Shown: positions 1-9,295, numbered from the stretch's first letter. The stretch: 64,000 nucleotides of DNA from Geothermobacter hydrogeniphilus (GCF_002898515.1 NZ_PPFX01000011.1:1-64000), one strand, 5' to 3'. Notes: generated from the sequence alone by a model not told the origin. Numbers and translations are program-made.

Positions 1-1442
1 TCGGCGACTTCGGCGGCGGCAGCTGCGATCTCTGCCACGCTCCCGGCGGCAGCGGTCCGACCGTGGTCTATCCGACCGGCAACTCCGGTTTTAGCGGTGA
101 ATCCTACGGCTCACATCTCAAGGCCTCGACTGGTGACACCCTGAGCGGTACCACCGACTGGTCGCTGCAGTGCCAGAAGTGCCACGGTTTCCACAGCGGT
201 GATGTGCAGGTGCCGAACAACACCACCGTCGGCATCAACTACACCACCCATGGCGGCATCTGGCTGGGCGGCACGGCCACCGGCGGCAAGACCACCGAGG
301 CGGAGATCTGCTGGAGTTGCCACGACGCCAACGGCGTCAGCGAGTGGGGGACCAACACCAACGCCAACACCGGCAACAGCACCTACAACTACGGGTCCTT
401 AAGCACCAGCAACTGGACCACGGCGACCTGGACCAGCGCCAACTTCAGCTACAAGACCGGCGCCATCGAGTCGACCCACTCGGTCAACAGTGCCGGGACC
501 AGCGCAGTGACCGGGACGGCCTACAACTACACCGAGAGCCCGGACGCGGTGGCGAATATCCGCTGCAGCTACTGCCACGACGTGCATAACCGCAACCAGG
601 CGACCAACGACACCGTCACCGGCAAGCCCTACCTGCGCGGCACCTGGATGGGTAATCCTTACAACGAGGACGGCGCCCCACAGTCCGGAACCAATTATCC
701 GAACAACAACAACTGGGGGCGGGTGCCGCGTGCCTCGACCACCACGACCATCATGGGCGGTTACTGGATCGACCAGAACAGCGGCAACCCGACCGCCGGC
801 TGGACGCTTTCCTCTTCGGCCGGCCTGTGTACCCTCTGTCACGGCACCAATGTTGACAGTATGGATAAGAAGACCGGTGAAGGGCTCTGGGTCGGCACCA
901 ACGGCCACAGCAACGCTGTTATCGGCGGCAGCGGCTCCGCCAAAGCCAATATCTACGATGCCCGTGGCGGTACGGGCGGCAGGACCAATAACCCTTATCA
1001 GCATTTCAACGGTTTCTCCGACCCGGCCGACAACGGAAAATATGGTTTCCGGACCCCGAACAGTAAAGGTTGGCGATACAGTCCATTGTTGACTGACGGC
1101 GCCAATACCCGGCCGCGCAAATACAACAGTGATGAGTGGGGGGTTGATGAGAGTGGAGGGACGACCCAGACGCAGTATCACAAGTTCAGTTGTTCCAAGT
1201 GTCACAACCCGCACGCCAGCCGTCTACCGAAGCTGATGCAGACCAACTGCCTGGATACCAAGCATAACACCTGGGATAATGGTTTCCAGGTCAACGGCAG
1301 CGGCGGCAGCAACAACAACGGCCGATCCATTTCCAACTGGACCAGTGCCCAGAACTGCCATCGTCTCGGCGGCAACGATCCCAGTGACACTCGTGATTCG
1401 GCCGGGGTCGGCAACGGTTGGAACAAGGTCACTCCCTGGTAG
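1..1442 (+). CDS. Multihaem c-type cytochrome, 3' part (start outside window)
   Basis: The frame is open from the first bases, so the true start and signal peptide lie upstream; the GTG at 63 is internal. Six CXXCH haem c motifs are visible, encoded at 24-38 (CDLCH), 171-185 (CQKCH), 309-323 (CWSCH), 564-578 (CSYCH), 828-842 (CTLCH) and 1191-1205 (CSKCH). The long spacers are rich in Asn, Thr, Ser and Gly, as in extracellular Omc-type cytochromes of metal-reducing bacteria. The last 80 residues hold a CX4H and a lone CH but no further CXXCH. The expected role is electron transfer at the cell surface; its redox partner cannot be told. A peptide gene and a terminator follow within 130 bp. Confidence 0.85.
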   Translation, partial: GDFGGGSCDLCHAPGGSGPTVVYPTGNSGFSGESYGSHLKASTGDTLSGTTDWSLQCQKCHGFHSGDVQVPNNTTVGINYTTHGGIWLGGTATGGKTTEAEICWSCHDANGVSEWGTNTNANTGNSTYNYGSLSTSNWTTATWTSANFSYKTGAIESTHSVNSAGTSAVTGTAYNYTESPDAVANIRCSYCHDVHNRNQATNDTVTGKPYLRGTWMGNPYNEDGAPQSGTNYPNNNNWGRVPRASTTTTIMGGYWIDQNSGNPTAGWTLSSSAGLCTLCHGTNVDSMDKKTGEGLWVGTNGHSNAVIGGSGSAKANIYDARGGTGGRTNNPYQHFNGFSDPADNGKYGFRTPNSKGWRYSPLLTDGANTRPRKYNSDEWGVDESGGTTQTQYHKFSCSKCHNPHASRLPKLMQTNCLDTKHNTWDNGFQVNGSGGSNNNGRSISNWTSAQNCHRLGGNDPSDTRDSAGVGNGWNKVTPW

Positions 1443-1462
1443 TGGAGGAGAGATTCCTATGT

Positions 1463-1519
1463 ATGAAGGTCTATAGTCATCCGAGGGTAGTGGGGAACGG
1501 TAACGTTCATCTCTGCTGA
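1463..1519 (+). CDS. 18-residue conserved peptide, copy 1
   Basis: The ORF encodes MKVYSHPRVVGNGNVHLC and is preceded by a GGAGGAG ribosome-binding site at 1444-1450. An overlapping out-of-frame ATG at 1459 gives only five codons. Copy 2 at 14132 encodes a peptide of identical length with the shared pattern MKxYxxPRVVGxGNVHxC. Within the shared PRVV..C block, five codons differ synonymously and two non-synonymously, which argues for selection on the peptide itself. The gene starts 20 bp after the cytochrome stop and ends 14 bp before a terminator stem, so it is the last cistron of that operon. It has no signal peptide or membrane segment; the conserved residues are Pro-Arg, a Gly-x-Gly-Asn turn, His and a C-terminal Cys. 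The family is unknown to me. Confidence 0.65.
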   Translation: MKVYSHPRVVGNGNVHLC

Positions 1520-1533
1520 GCGGTAATCGAGTG

Positions 1534-1570
1534 AAAAGGCCGGGGCGTTTGTCCCGGCCTTTTCATTTTT
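1534..1570 (+). terminator. Rho-independent terminator after cytochrome/peptide operon
   Basis: An 11-bp perfect stem (1534-1544 with 1553-1563, core GGCCGGG/CCCGGCC) with an 8-nt loop is followed by a T-rich tract. It separates the cytochrome operon from the SGNH/carbamoyltransferase operon. The long frame that begins with GTG at 1531 starts inside this hairpin and so cannot be the real start of the next gene. Confidence 0.85.
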
Positions 1571-1641
1571 TCAGCCCGGCGAGATTGTGTTATCGTAACG
1601 CGCAGATGCGTTCTTGGAGGGCTGGCTTGTTCAGGGCTTGG

Positions 1642-3591
1642 ATGAAAAATATTGCAGCGCTGCTGGTGGGGATTGTCCTCCTGGTATTGCTGGAGTCACT
1701 GCTTGCTCTGCTGGGAGTGCCATCCCTCAGCCAGGAGGATCCGTTTGTAGGTTTTGCCGGTAAAAGCCCCCTGTTCGTGCGTGATGATAATGTCGAAAAC
1801 CTCTTTCATCTCAACCCTGACAAGGCGGCTTATTTCAACCAGCAGCAGTTTGAAATGCCCAAAAAGAAAGGAGCTTTTCGAATACTGGTTATGGGAGGAT
1901 CGACAACCTATGGTCGTCCCTATCTCGGAAAGACCGCGTTTGGTGCCTGGTTGGAAAAATTGCTTGAGCGTTACGTGCCGGGGCTTGACGTCGAAGTTAT
2001 CAATGCCGGGGGTATCTCCTATGCCAGTTATCGGTTAAAGCGCCTGCTTCCGGAATTGCTGAATTACGATCCCGATCTGGTCGTCATTTACGCCGGTCAT
2101 AACGAATTTCTTGAAAAGCGAACCTTTGATCCCCTGATCCGGGAGCCGGAGGGGAGAAGGCGCCTGCGCGGTATTCTTCACCACTCACGACTTTATTCAG
2201 AACTTTACCGAACCATTACGAAACTGCGCCATCACAAGGGGGGGGCTGGACGAACAGTTCTCGGAGAAGATGTGGAGGCGGTTCTTGAACAGGTCGGCGG
2301 TCCGGAACTTTACCACCGGGATTCCCGGTTCAGGGAAGGGGTCATTCGTCAGTACCGCTTTACTCTCGGAGACATGGCCCGGATGATCAGTCGGCGGAAG
2401 GTGCCGCTTATTCTCTGCACGCTGCCGGTTAATCTCTCCGGGGTTTCACCCTTCAAATCCGAACATCGCGCCGGTCTGAGAAAAGAGGAATGGCAACAGT
2501 GGCAGGCTGCTTTTGAGGACGGAGAGCAAAAGTCCCTTGCGGGAGATTTGACCGGTGCTTTGAACAGCTACCGGCAAGCTGAGCGTATTGATGACCAGTT
2601 TGCCGAGTTGTCATACCGTATCGGCAAGATCTATCTACGCCGGAAGCGGTTTCAGAAGGCGTATGAGGAGTTCGACCGGGCGCGTCAGAATGATATTGTG
2701 CCCTTGCGTGCCCTGGATGAATTCAATGTCATTATTCGACAGATAGCCGGGGACCGAAAGATTCCTCTGGCTGATATCGAGACGTTTTTCCGCAGGATTT
2801 CCCCTGGCGGAATCCCGGGGAACAATCTCTTTGCGGATCATGTGCATCCAACCCTTGAGGGCCAGCAGATTTTGGCCTGGGTTGTTCTTAATGCTGCGAC
2901 AGATGCCGGTCTGGTACCGCTTTCCGCTGAACAATGGCAGGGGAGCATGGTTGACGCGAGAGCTTATCTTTCTTCTGAACTGGCAAAGATTCCAGAACGC
3001 TATCGGGCTCGTGGGCTTTGGGGGGTGGGGCGGCTTTATTACTGGGCCGGGAAATATCCAGAAGCGGAAAGGGCGTTGAAACTGGCATGGAAAACGGTAC
3101 GGGATGAAGCGGAAATTCCCAAGCAGCTCGGCAGCCTTGCTCTCTGGCGGGGAGCGGGTTTCGAGGCCATGCAATATTTTGTTCAGGCGGAACAACTCGA
3201 TCCCGGCGACCCCTGGATCAGGTTCGGCAGGGTTCAGGCGTTGCTGATGCAGGAGAGTGGGCGGAAAGCCCTGGATCTTCTGGATGAAACAACTTGGCCG
3301 GACGGCATGAAAATGCGTCTGGATGTTGCCCGCTGCAGGGCCCTTTTTCAAGCCGGACAGGATCGGGCGGCAAAAGCGTTGCTGAACAAGCTCCAACAGG
3401 TCGAGACGGACGTTCCGGCTTTGGAGAAGGAACTTGCCGATCTCTATGTGCTGGCCGGTCGGAAACAGGAGGCAAGGATGCATTATCTCAAGGCTTTACG
3501 CCTTGAACATCATCCGGCGCCGGATGCAGAACTTGAGCAGTGGTGGAACGATGTTGGTGCTCATCAGTTGAAAAAGAATGGCAACCCATGA
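1642..3591 (+). CDS. Membrane-anchored SGNH/GDSL-type hydrolase with TPR-like C-terminus
   Basis: An N-terminal hydrophobic anchor (residues 4-25) is followed by an SGNH fold: the block I nucleophile is in GGSTTYG (Ser about 87), NAGG comes next, a YAGHNE block follows, and the catalytic Asp-His is in DHVHP near residue 400. A helical TPR-like repeat region is inserted between these blocks and continues to the C-terminus. The family usually acts as an O-acyl esterase or acyltransferase partner on sugars or lipids; the substrate is unknown. The ATG at 1642 was chosen, but the in-frame TTG at 1627 has a better-placed GGAGG (1616-1620). The stop overlaps the next start (ATGA), so the two are translationally coupled. 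It is paralogous to the gene at 5846. Confidence 0.75.
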   Translation: MKNIAALLVGIVLLVLLESLLALLGVPSLSQEDPFVGFAGKSPLFVRDDNVENLFHLNPDKAAYFNQQQFEMPKKKGAFRILVMGGSTTYGRPYLGKTAFGAWLEKLLERYVPGLDVEVINAGGISYASYRLKRLLPELLNYDPDLVVIYAGHNEFLEKRTFDPLIREPEGRRRLRGILHHSRLYSELYRTITKLRHHKGGAGRTVLGEDVEAVLEQVGGPELYHRDSRFREGVIRQYRFTLGDMARMISRRKVPLILCTLPVNLSGVSPFKSEHRAGLRKEEWQQWQAAFEDGEQKSLAGDLTGALNSYRQAERIDDQFAELSYRIGKIYLRRKRFQKAYEEFDRARQNDIVPLRALDEFNVIIRQIAGDRKIPLADIETFFRRISPGGIPGNNLFADHVHPTLEGQQILAWVVLNAATDAGLVPLSAEQWQGSMVDARAYLSSELAKIPERYRARGLWGVGRLYYWAGKYPEAERALKLAWKTVRDEAEIPKQLGSLALWRGAGFEAMQYFVQAEQLDPGDPWIRFGRVQALLMQESGRKALDLLDETTWPDGMKMRLDVARCRALFQAGQDRAAKALLNKLQQVETDVPALEKELADLYVLAGRKQEARMHYLKALRLEHHPAPDAELEQWWNDVGAHQLKKNGNP

Positions 3592-5396
3592 ATATCCTGG
3601 GACTTTCAGCCTATTACCACGACAGCGCCGCCTGCCTGGTCAGGGATGGAAAGATCGTTGCTGCCGCCCAGGAAGAGCGGTTCAGCCGAAAAAAGCACGA
3701 TGCGGGTTTTCCGCTGCAGTCGTTGACCTGGTGTCTGGAACAGGCATGTCTTTCCAGTGACGATCTGGATGCGGTTGTCTTTTACGAAAAGCCGTTTTTG
3801 CGGTTTGAAAGGTTGCTTGAAACCTACCTGGCGTTTGCTCCGCGTGGCCTGAAGCAGTTCCTGACCGCTCTGCCGGTCTGGATGAAGGAAAAAATCTGGA
3901 TCAAGGAAGCTATCCGTAAGCATCTCGATTACCAGGGGCCGATCTATTTCCCCGAGCATCACCAGTCACATGCCGCCTCGGCATTTTTCCCATCCCCCTT
4001 TGAAGAATCAGCTGTTTTGACCCTGGACGGAGTGGGTGAGTGGAGCACCGTCAGTTTCGGTCGCGGTTGCGGGAACCGGCTTGACCTGCTGGGAGAGATT
4101 CGTTTTCCCCATTCCCTGGGGCTGCTCTATTCCGCTTTTACCTATTATCTGGGATTCAAGGTCAACTCGGGAGAATACAAAGTCATGGGGTTGGCTCCTT
4201 ATGGCGAACCGCGCTACGTTCAACGAATTCGTGATGAAATCATTGACCTGAAAGAGGATGGTTCTTTCCGGCTTAATATGGATTATTTCAACTTTGCCAC
4301 CGGATTGACCATGACCAACGAGCGTTTTCACAAGCTGTTTGAAGGCCCGCCGCGCAAACCTGAATCAGAATTGACCATGCGGGACATGGACCTGGCCCGT
4401 TCCATCCAGGTGGTGACCGAGGAGGCGGTCTTGCGGATGGGACACCATGTTCATCAAGAAACCGGTTCGCCTCATTTGTGCATGGCCGGTGGAGTTGCCT
4501 TGAATTGTGTCGCCAATGGCCGATTGTTGCGTGAGGGTCCGTTTGAAAAGATATGGGTTCAACCTGCATCAGGTGATGCCGGAGCGGCGGTCGGGGCGGC
4601 ACTGTTCGGTTGGTATGTGGCCCATGACAAAGAACGGAAAGTGCAGGGAGGTCTGGACTCCATGGCCGGCAGTTATCTCGGGCCGGATTATTCGGAGGAG
4701 GCCATTGGTACGATTCTCGACAAGTATCAGGCACCGCGTCAGCGCCTTGAGGAAGCGTCGCTGTTGAAGCGGACTGCCGAACTGCTTGCCTCAGGACAGG
4801 TGGTCGGCTGGTTTCAGGGACGGATGGAGTTCGGCCCTCGCGCGCTTGGGAATCGATCGATTCTGGCCGATGCCAGATCTCCGGAAATGCAGACCCGGGT
4901 CAATCTCAAGATTAAGTTCCGGGAAGGGTTCCGGCCCTTTGCGCCGGCCATTCGTGAAGAACGGGTGAGGGACTATTTCGACCACGACGCCGAAAGTCCT
5001 TATATGCTGTTGACTGCACAAGTCAAAGCGGAGAAACTGCGTCGATTGACCGAAGAAGAATCGCAGTTGTCGGGACTCGCCCGGCTCAGAGTGGCGAGAT
5101 CCGAGATTCCGGCGGTGACCCATGTGGACAATTCCGCCCGCCTGCAGACGGTTTCGGCCGTCATGAACCCCCTGTTTCATAATCTGTTGCTGGAATTTGA
5201 ACGTTTGACCGGCTGCCCGGTCTTGATCAATACCTCCTTTAATGTTCGGGGCGAACCGATCGTCTGTACCCCCGAGGACGCTTATCGCTGTTTCATGGGG
5301 ACCGGCATGGACTATCTGGTTGTCGGCCCGTTTCTGCTGGATAAGAGGCTGCAGCCGGAATGGCAAGGTCCCAGTGGCGCGAAGGAACTCGATTGA
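3588..5396 (+). CDS. Carbamoyltransferase (NodU/CmcH/SxtI family)
   Basis: The 602-residue product begins MNILGLSAYYHDSAA and has the family's HHQSHAAS motif (residues about 124-131), the ASKHA-like segment around GGVALNCVANG, and a C-terminal carbamoyltransferase region with FGPRALGNRS and FRPFAPA. These enzymes move a carbamoyl group from carbamoyl phosphate, through an adenylate, onto a hydroxyl of a sugar or small molecule. The start overlaps the preceding stop by four bases. An SxtJ-like protein follows directly and SxtK-like proteins lie at the end of the operon, the grouping known for sxtI-J-K-type clusters. The acceptor is probably an envelope or exported glycan or lipid, given the three SGNH enzymes; that is inference. 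Confidence 0.9.
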   Translation: MNILGLSAYYHDSAACLVRDGKIVAAAQEERFSRKKHDAGFPLQSLTWCLEQACLSSDDLDAVVFYEKPFLRFERLLETYLAFAPRGLKQFLTALPVWMKEKIWIKEAIRKHLDYQGPIYFPEHHQSHAASAFFPSPFEESAVLTLDGVGEWSTVSFGRGCGNRLDLLGEIRFPHSLGLLYSAFTYYLGFKVNSGEYKVMGLAPYGEPRYVQRIRDEIIDLKEDGSFRLNMDYFNFATGLTMTNERFHKLFEGPPRKPESELTMRDMDLARSIQVVTEEAVLRMGHHVHQETGSPHLCMAGGVALNCVANGRLLREGPFEKIWVQPASGDAGAAVGAALFGWYVAHDKERKVQGGLDSMAGSYLGPDYSEEAIGTILDKYQAPRQRLEEASLLKRTAELLASGQVVGWFQGRMEFGPRALGNRSILADARSPEMQTRVNLKIKFREGFRPFAPAIREERVRDYFDHDAESPYMLLTAQVKAEKLRRLTEEESQLSGLARLRVARSEIPAVTHVDNSARLQTVSAVMNPLFHNLLLEFERLTGCPVLINTSFNVRGEPIVCTPEDAYRCFMGTGMDYLVVGPFLLDKRLQPEWQGPSGAKELD

Positions 5397-5407
5397 CGGG
5401 AGCCGGG

Positions 5408-5809
5408 ATGGAGAAGAAGAGCATGGCAGACAGTCAACTGCGCTGGTTCGGTCTCGGTCTTGGGGGCCTGTTGCTCTTTGCGGCCGGGGTCGGTCCGGGA
5501 TATTTCACCTGGCTCGGAAACGTCCTCTGCCTGGCCGCGGCAGCGGGTTTACTGTGTGCCTGGCTGGCCCCTTCACGGCTCATGTTGATCTACGGACCGT
5601 GGATGAAGCTGGCTGCTGTCGTTGGTGGAGTCATGACCAGGCTGGTGCTGGTCGTGGTTTTCGTGCTGGTTGTTTTCCCCACCGGCCTGATCGCCCGTTT
5701 GTCCGGAAAATGTTTTCTTGAAAAAGGCCCGGATCCGGATGCTGTCAGTTATTGGCAACTTAGGGATACAAACGCTCCGGTTGGAAAAAATTGGGAAAGG
5801 CAATTCTGA
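5408..5809 (+). CDS. SxtJ-like small membrane protein
   Basis: The product has 133 residues with about four hydrophobic segments in its first 100 residues (two near residues 12-55, two near 62-100) and a polar tail that contains SYW. Size, position directly after a carbamoyltransferase, and the tail match the SxtJ family, whose function is not established. The ATG at 5408 was chosen; ATG 5423 with a purine-rich GAGAAGAAG upstream is equally plausible, and the upstream ATG at 5360 lies inside the carbamoyltransferase frame. It probably forms a membrane complex with the DUF5989 proteins. Confidence 0.7.
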   Translation: MEKKSMADSQLRWFGLGLGGLLLFAAGVGPGYFTWLGNVLCLAAAAGLLCAWLAPSRLMLIYGPWMKLAAVVGGVMTRLVLVVVFVLVVFPTGLIARLSGKCFLEKGPDPDAVSYWQLRDTNAPVGKNWERQF

Positions 5810-5845
5810 TTCTGGCGGGTTGCCGGAGCTCTCCAGTATGGTGCG

Positions 5846-7945
5846 ATGAAGCAACGATGGTATGGAAAATTGCTGCTGGTTCTTTTCGGGGTGATGCTGC
5901 TGGCGGCGGGGGAGGGGGTGTTGCGCCTGGTCTGGACTCCCTCGGGAACCGGGACGGATGACCTTGCCTGGACCCGTATTGATCCCTTTATTGTTGCCGG
6001 TGATGTCGTTGAAACTCGTCGGGAGTTTCTGGGGGCTCTGCGTCTGCAGCGGTTCCCGCGGCATAAGGAAACGGGAACCTTTCGGATCTTCTGTATCGGT
6101 GGTTCAACGACCTTCGGCTACCCGTATCCTGCTGAAGCCGCCTGGCCGTCGAGGCTTGCCGAAGGGTTGAAGGAACTTTATCCCCGTCGAAAATTCGAAG
6201 TGATTAACCTTGGCGGCACCGCCTACGGGAGTTCACGGGCTCTGGGTATCCTGCGGTCTTTGCCGGATTATGCTCCCGATCTGGTCATTGTCTGTGTCGG
6301 GGATGCGGAATTTGTCGAGGATTCCTACCGAACCTCGATCAAAAACAGCCGTCGGGGATGGAAACTGCTGCGCAGCCTGCGATTGGCGCAATTGATGAGG
6401 CATCTGTTGCCCAAGTCCAAGTCGTCAAGCAGAGAGACCATCGATGTTGTCGACAATCTTGGAGGGGTGGTTTTCTCCCCGGTTATCGACGGCACGGTTT
6501 ACAGCCCCGATGCGGCAACCCGACGGGAAGTTGTTGCCCGTTTCAACAAGAATCTTGTGCAGATGATTATCTTCGCCCGGCAGGCAGGAATTCGACTCAT
6601 GTTCTGTACCCTGCCGGCCAACCTCGCTGACTGGCCGCCGGCTGAAAATGGAAAACAGCCGAATGCCCTGCTTGCGGATGCCCGGATGGCCATGCGGGAT
6701 GGTCGGCCGGACGAGGCATTGAATATCCTCTCTCGTCTGGAACCGGAGATGCGGGATGATGCCCGGTTCTGTTTCGATTTCGGTCAGGTGCTTCGGCGTT
6801 TCGGCCGTCTTGACCAGGCCCGGTTCTATCTGCGCCGGGCGGCGGATCTTGATCCTGTCCCGGTGCGGGCGACATCACGAACGAACAATGAAATCAGGGA
6901 TCTGGCGAAAGCCAACGGCTTGCCGTTGGCGGACCTCGAAGGAGAGCTGAACCGCAGATCTTCCCTGGGCCTGGCCGGCAACCGGATGATTCTCGATTAT
7001 GCCCATCCGACCCAGCGGGGACATGCGGCGATTGCCTGGACGGTCTGGAAGACGCTTGCGGCATCTTTTCCGGAATGGCCGGAAGCGGATCAGCGGCGGA
7101 TCTTAAGGTGGCGAAAGGTGCTTGATGGTCTGGATGAAGGAGCCGTAGAGATGGATGCCCACCTGGCGTTTACCTGGGGAAAGATCTATCTGCGGCAGGG
7201 GGCTTTGAGCCGTGCCTCTGAGATGTTGCAACTCGCGCTGAAAAAAGGTTATCCGGGGCCTTATGCGGCGGCCGAACTTGCCAAAGTGCGCTATCGTCAG
7301 GGTCGTGAGGCCGAGGCCCTGAAACTCCTGCAACGGGTGTTCGGGAAATATCCGGATTACCATGAAGCAGATCCGTTTATGGCCCTGCTGCTGGAGCATG
7401 CGGGCAAGAATGAACAGGCTGTCCAATGGTATCGTCGTGCGCTTGACAATGGACCGCCGCGAAAAGATATCTATGCATCTCTGGTAGATCTTCTGTTGCG
7501 GTTGAAGAAGTTTGACGAAGTCCTGCGAGTGGCAGACGAAGCGCTTCGGAATTTTCCTGCCGATTGTGATCTGGCATCCCTGCGGGGGCGTGCCCTGGAA
7601 GGTGCGGGGCAATTGCAGAAGGCCGCCGATCTCTATCAGGGGCTCTTGAGTGAGGCCCCGGGCTGCCAACCCGCCCGGGAAAACCTGGGGCTGGTCCAGA
7701 TGCGACAAGGACAATGGAAACAGGCTGAAAAGACGTTTGTCGCAGCCCTGGCCGGTCGCAATCCCTGGCCGACCCATTATCTGAACCTGGGTGTGGTCTA
7801 TTACCGCGGGCTCGGAAAGCGGGCAGAGGCAGTTCGGCAGTTCGGCCGTTATCTTTGTCGGGAGCCGCGCGGAGCGCACAATGTACCCGCCGAGTTGCGG
7901 AATGAGGCGGTCGCGGAGGAAAAGGATTGCAGTCATGTCCGTTGA
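5846..7945 (+). CDS. SGNH/GDSL-type hydrolase fused to TPR repeats
   Basis: The 699-residue product has an N-terminal membrane anchor (residues 8-22), GGSTTFG with Ser at about 87, GGTAYGSS, a VGDAEF block where NE or ND is usual, and an Asp-His pair in DYAHPTQRGH near residue 384. At least six TPR-like helical repeats follow to the C-terminus. It is clearly paralogous to the gene at 1642 and longer by extra repeats. The combination suggests a membrane-tethered esterase or acyltransferase held in a complex by its repeats. It overlaps the next gene by 11 bases. Confidence 0.75.
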   Translation: MKQRWYGKLLLVLFGVMLLAAGEGVLRLVWTPSGTGTDDLAWTRIDPFIVAGDVVETRREFLGALRLQRFPRHKETGTFRIFCIGGSTTFGYPYPAEAAWPSRLAEGLKELYPRRKFEVINLGGTAYGSSRALGILRSLPDYAPDLVIVCVGDAEFVEDSYRTSIKNSRRGWKLLRSLRLAQLMRHLLPKSKSSSRETIDVVDNLGGVVFSPVIDGTVYSPDAATRREVVARFNKNLVQMIIFARQAGIRLMFCTLPANLADWPPAENGKQPNALLADARMAMRDGRPDEALNILSRLEPEMRDDARFCFDFGQVLRRFGRLDQARFYLRRAADLDPVPVRATSRTNNEIRDLAKANGLPLADLEGELNRRSSLGLAGNRMILDYAHPTQRGHAAIAWTVWKTLAASFPEWPEADQRRILRWRKVLDGLDEGAVEMDAHLAFTWGKIYLRQGALSRASEMLQLALKKGYPGPYAAAELAKVRYRQGREAEALKLLQRVFGKYPDYHEADPFMALLLEHAGKNEQAVQWYRRALDNGPPRKDIYASLVDLLLRLKKFDEVLRVADEALRNFPADCDLASLRGRALEGAGQLQKAADLYQGLLSEAPGCQPARENLGLVQMRQGQWKQAEKTFVAALAGRNPWPTHYLNLGVVYYRGLGKRAEAVRQFGRYLCREPRGAHNVPAELRNEAVAEEKDCSHVR

Positions 7946-8981
7946 CCGTCAGCCCTTGCGCGTCATTATTCCGGCAATTTTGTTCGGTATCCTGGTTTTC
8001 TGGGGGGCAGGGGAGGTTGGCATCCGTCTGCTGACGATCTGGCGGCCGCAATATGATGTTGAAATGTGGAAATATGCCGAGCGGGTCAAGGTCGTCAGTA
8101 ATCATCCGGGGATGAGATTCGAGCATCGTCCCGGAGTCTGCGAAATCCTCATGGGGGTCGAGGTCTGTACCAACAGTGATGGGCTGAGAGACCGGGAGCA
8201 TTCTTTTGAACCGGATTCAGCTCACTTGCGGATAGCGATCCTGGGAGATTCCATCACCTTCGGCTGGGGAGTTCCGCAGCGGGATGCCTATCCTGCGCTG
8301 CTGGAGAAAACTCTTGCCGGGGTTAAGCCCGGACTTCAGATTGAAACACTGAATTTCGGGGTCGGCAATTACAACTCGGTCGATGAACTGGCCATGTTGA
8401 AGAATCATGCCCTGAACTACCGTCCGGATATGGTGCTGGTGGGTATTTTCCTCAATGACGCCGAACCTTCCAGGGCTCTGGAATTCCACCCGCTGTTAAA
8501 GCAGTCGGCTTTTGCCGTCTGGTTGTGGGGACGGCTTGATGCCCTGCAGCGCAGGCTGGGTTTCCGGAAGGATTTTGATCACTATTATGAAGATCTCTTC
8601 CAGGCGGATTCGTCCGGTTTCAAAGAGATGCAGTCGGCATTGCGGGAGATGGTCAGCCTTTGCCGCCGCAGGGGTATTCCAATTGTTTTTGTCATGCTTC
8701 CGGAACTTCATGATCTGGCCAGAGATGAATTTGCGGACATCCGTCTGCGGTTGCGGCGGCTGATTGATGCTGCGGGTGTTGAATTCATAGATCTGCGCCC
8801 GGCTTTGCCGCAATCGGGGGGACGGGAGTTCTGGGTCAGCGCGGAGGATTCTCATCCGAATATCCTTGCACATCGCCTCTATGCAGATGAACTTGCGCGC
8901 CGGTTGCCTGAAACGTTATCATGGCAGGAAGCGGTGACTTCCATGGAACAGCGCAGGGGATCAGGATCTAATGAAAAATGA
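7935..8981 (+). CDS. SGNH/GDSL-type hydrolase
   Basis: ATG 7935 gives 348 residues with an anchor at 9-28. The canonical block I GDSITFG has its Ser near 105; FLND forms block III, and the terminal Asp-His is in SAEDSHPN. The segment before block I (TNSDGLRDRE) is typical of alginate/teichoate-type SGNH acyltransferase-like proteins. Unlike its two upstream relatives it lacks TPR repeats. The longer frame from 7791 lies inside the previous gene and is rejected; GGAGG at 7915 serves the chosen start. The stop overlaps the start of the mini membrane protein at 8971. Confidence 0.8.
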   Translation: MSVDRQPLRVIIPAILFGILVFWGAGEVGIRLLTIWRPQYDVEMWKYAERVKVVSNHPGMRFEHRPGVCEILMGVEVCTNSDGLRDREHSFEPDSAHLRIAILGDSITFGWGVPQRDAYPALLEKTLAGVKPGLQIETLNFGVGNYNSVDELAMLKNHALNYRPDMVLVGIFLNDAEPSRALEFHPLLKQSAFAVWLWGRLDALQRRLGFRKDFDHYYEDLFQADSSGFKEMQSALREMVSLCRRRGIPIVFVMLPELHDLARDEFADIRLRLRRLIDAAGVEFIDLRPALPQSGGREFWVSAEDSHPNILAHRLYADELARRLPETLSWQEAVTSMEQRRGSGSNEK

Positions 8982-9126
8982 GATTATTCGGGAAATCATC
9001 CAGTTTATCTTCAGCAACAAGAAATGGTGGCTGGGGACAATTTTGGTTCTCCTGGTTGCCCTGGGGGGGCTGCTGGTGCTGACGGAAGGGTCTGCTCTGG
9101 CGCCCTTTATCTATGCCCTTTTTTAG
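8971..9126 (+). CDS. SxtK-like / DUF5989 mini membrane protein, copy 1
   Basis: A 51-residue product with a charged amphipathic N-terminus (MKNEIIREIIQFIFSNKKWW), one transmembrane helix and the family-typical ending APFIYALF. DUF5989 proteins of this size accompany carbamoyltransferase/SxtJ genes in many bacteria; their role is unknown. Its start overlaps the upstream SGNH gene's stop, so it belongs to the operon. Confidence 0.8.
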   Translation: MKNEIIREIIQFIFSNKKWWLGTILVLLVALGGLLVLTEGSALAPFIYALF

Positions 9127-9133
9127 TCTCCAG

Positions 9134-9290
9134 CCTGAATCCGTGAGTTCCTGTTGGATGGAAAGTGCAAGCGCTTGGTCTGAACGAGATTTTCAAAAAT
9201 CTGAAGCGCACCCATAGGTTCGCTGGTGATTTCAGGTCCAGAGCAAAGAGAGCGTGACAGGTTGTGACCCTCTCTGTCGGCAAGGGGTTA
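9134..9290. repeat. Dispersed repeat, divergent copy of the 162-bp inverted-repeat element
   Basis: Positions 9134-9238 match the reverse complement of 14407-14511 with only scattered differences, starting at CCTGAATCCGTGAG. After 9238 similarity fades, but a GTCGGCAAGGGG block near 9276 still matches. The far end supplies the AAGGGG ribosome-binding site of the second DUF5989 gene. Confidence 0.75.
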
Positions 9291-9295
9291 GGATG

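Noticed and set aside
399-1214. 271-codon minus-strand ORF inside the cytochrome gene
   Set aside because: It is antisense to a frame with six CXXCH motifs; its Val/Gly/Arg-rich product is typical of a shadow in GC-rich DNA.
1517-1519. TGA after the terminal Cys of the peptides read as selenocysteine
   Set aside because: Past the TGA the two copies share no similarity, copy 1 meets a second TGA four codons later, and a terminator stem follows directly in both. Normal stops are more likely.
1531-1641. GTG 1531 as start of the first SGNH gene
   Set aside because: It lies inside the terminator hairpin and has no ribosome-binding site; the anchor helix begins after 1642.
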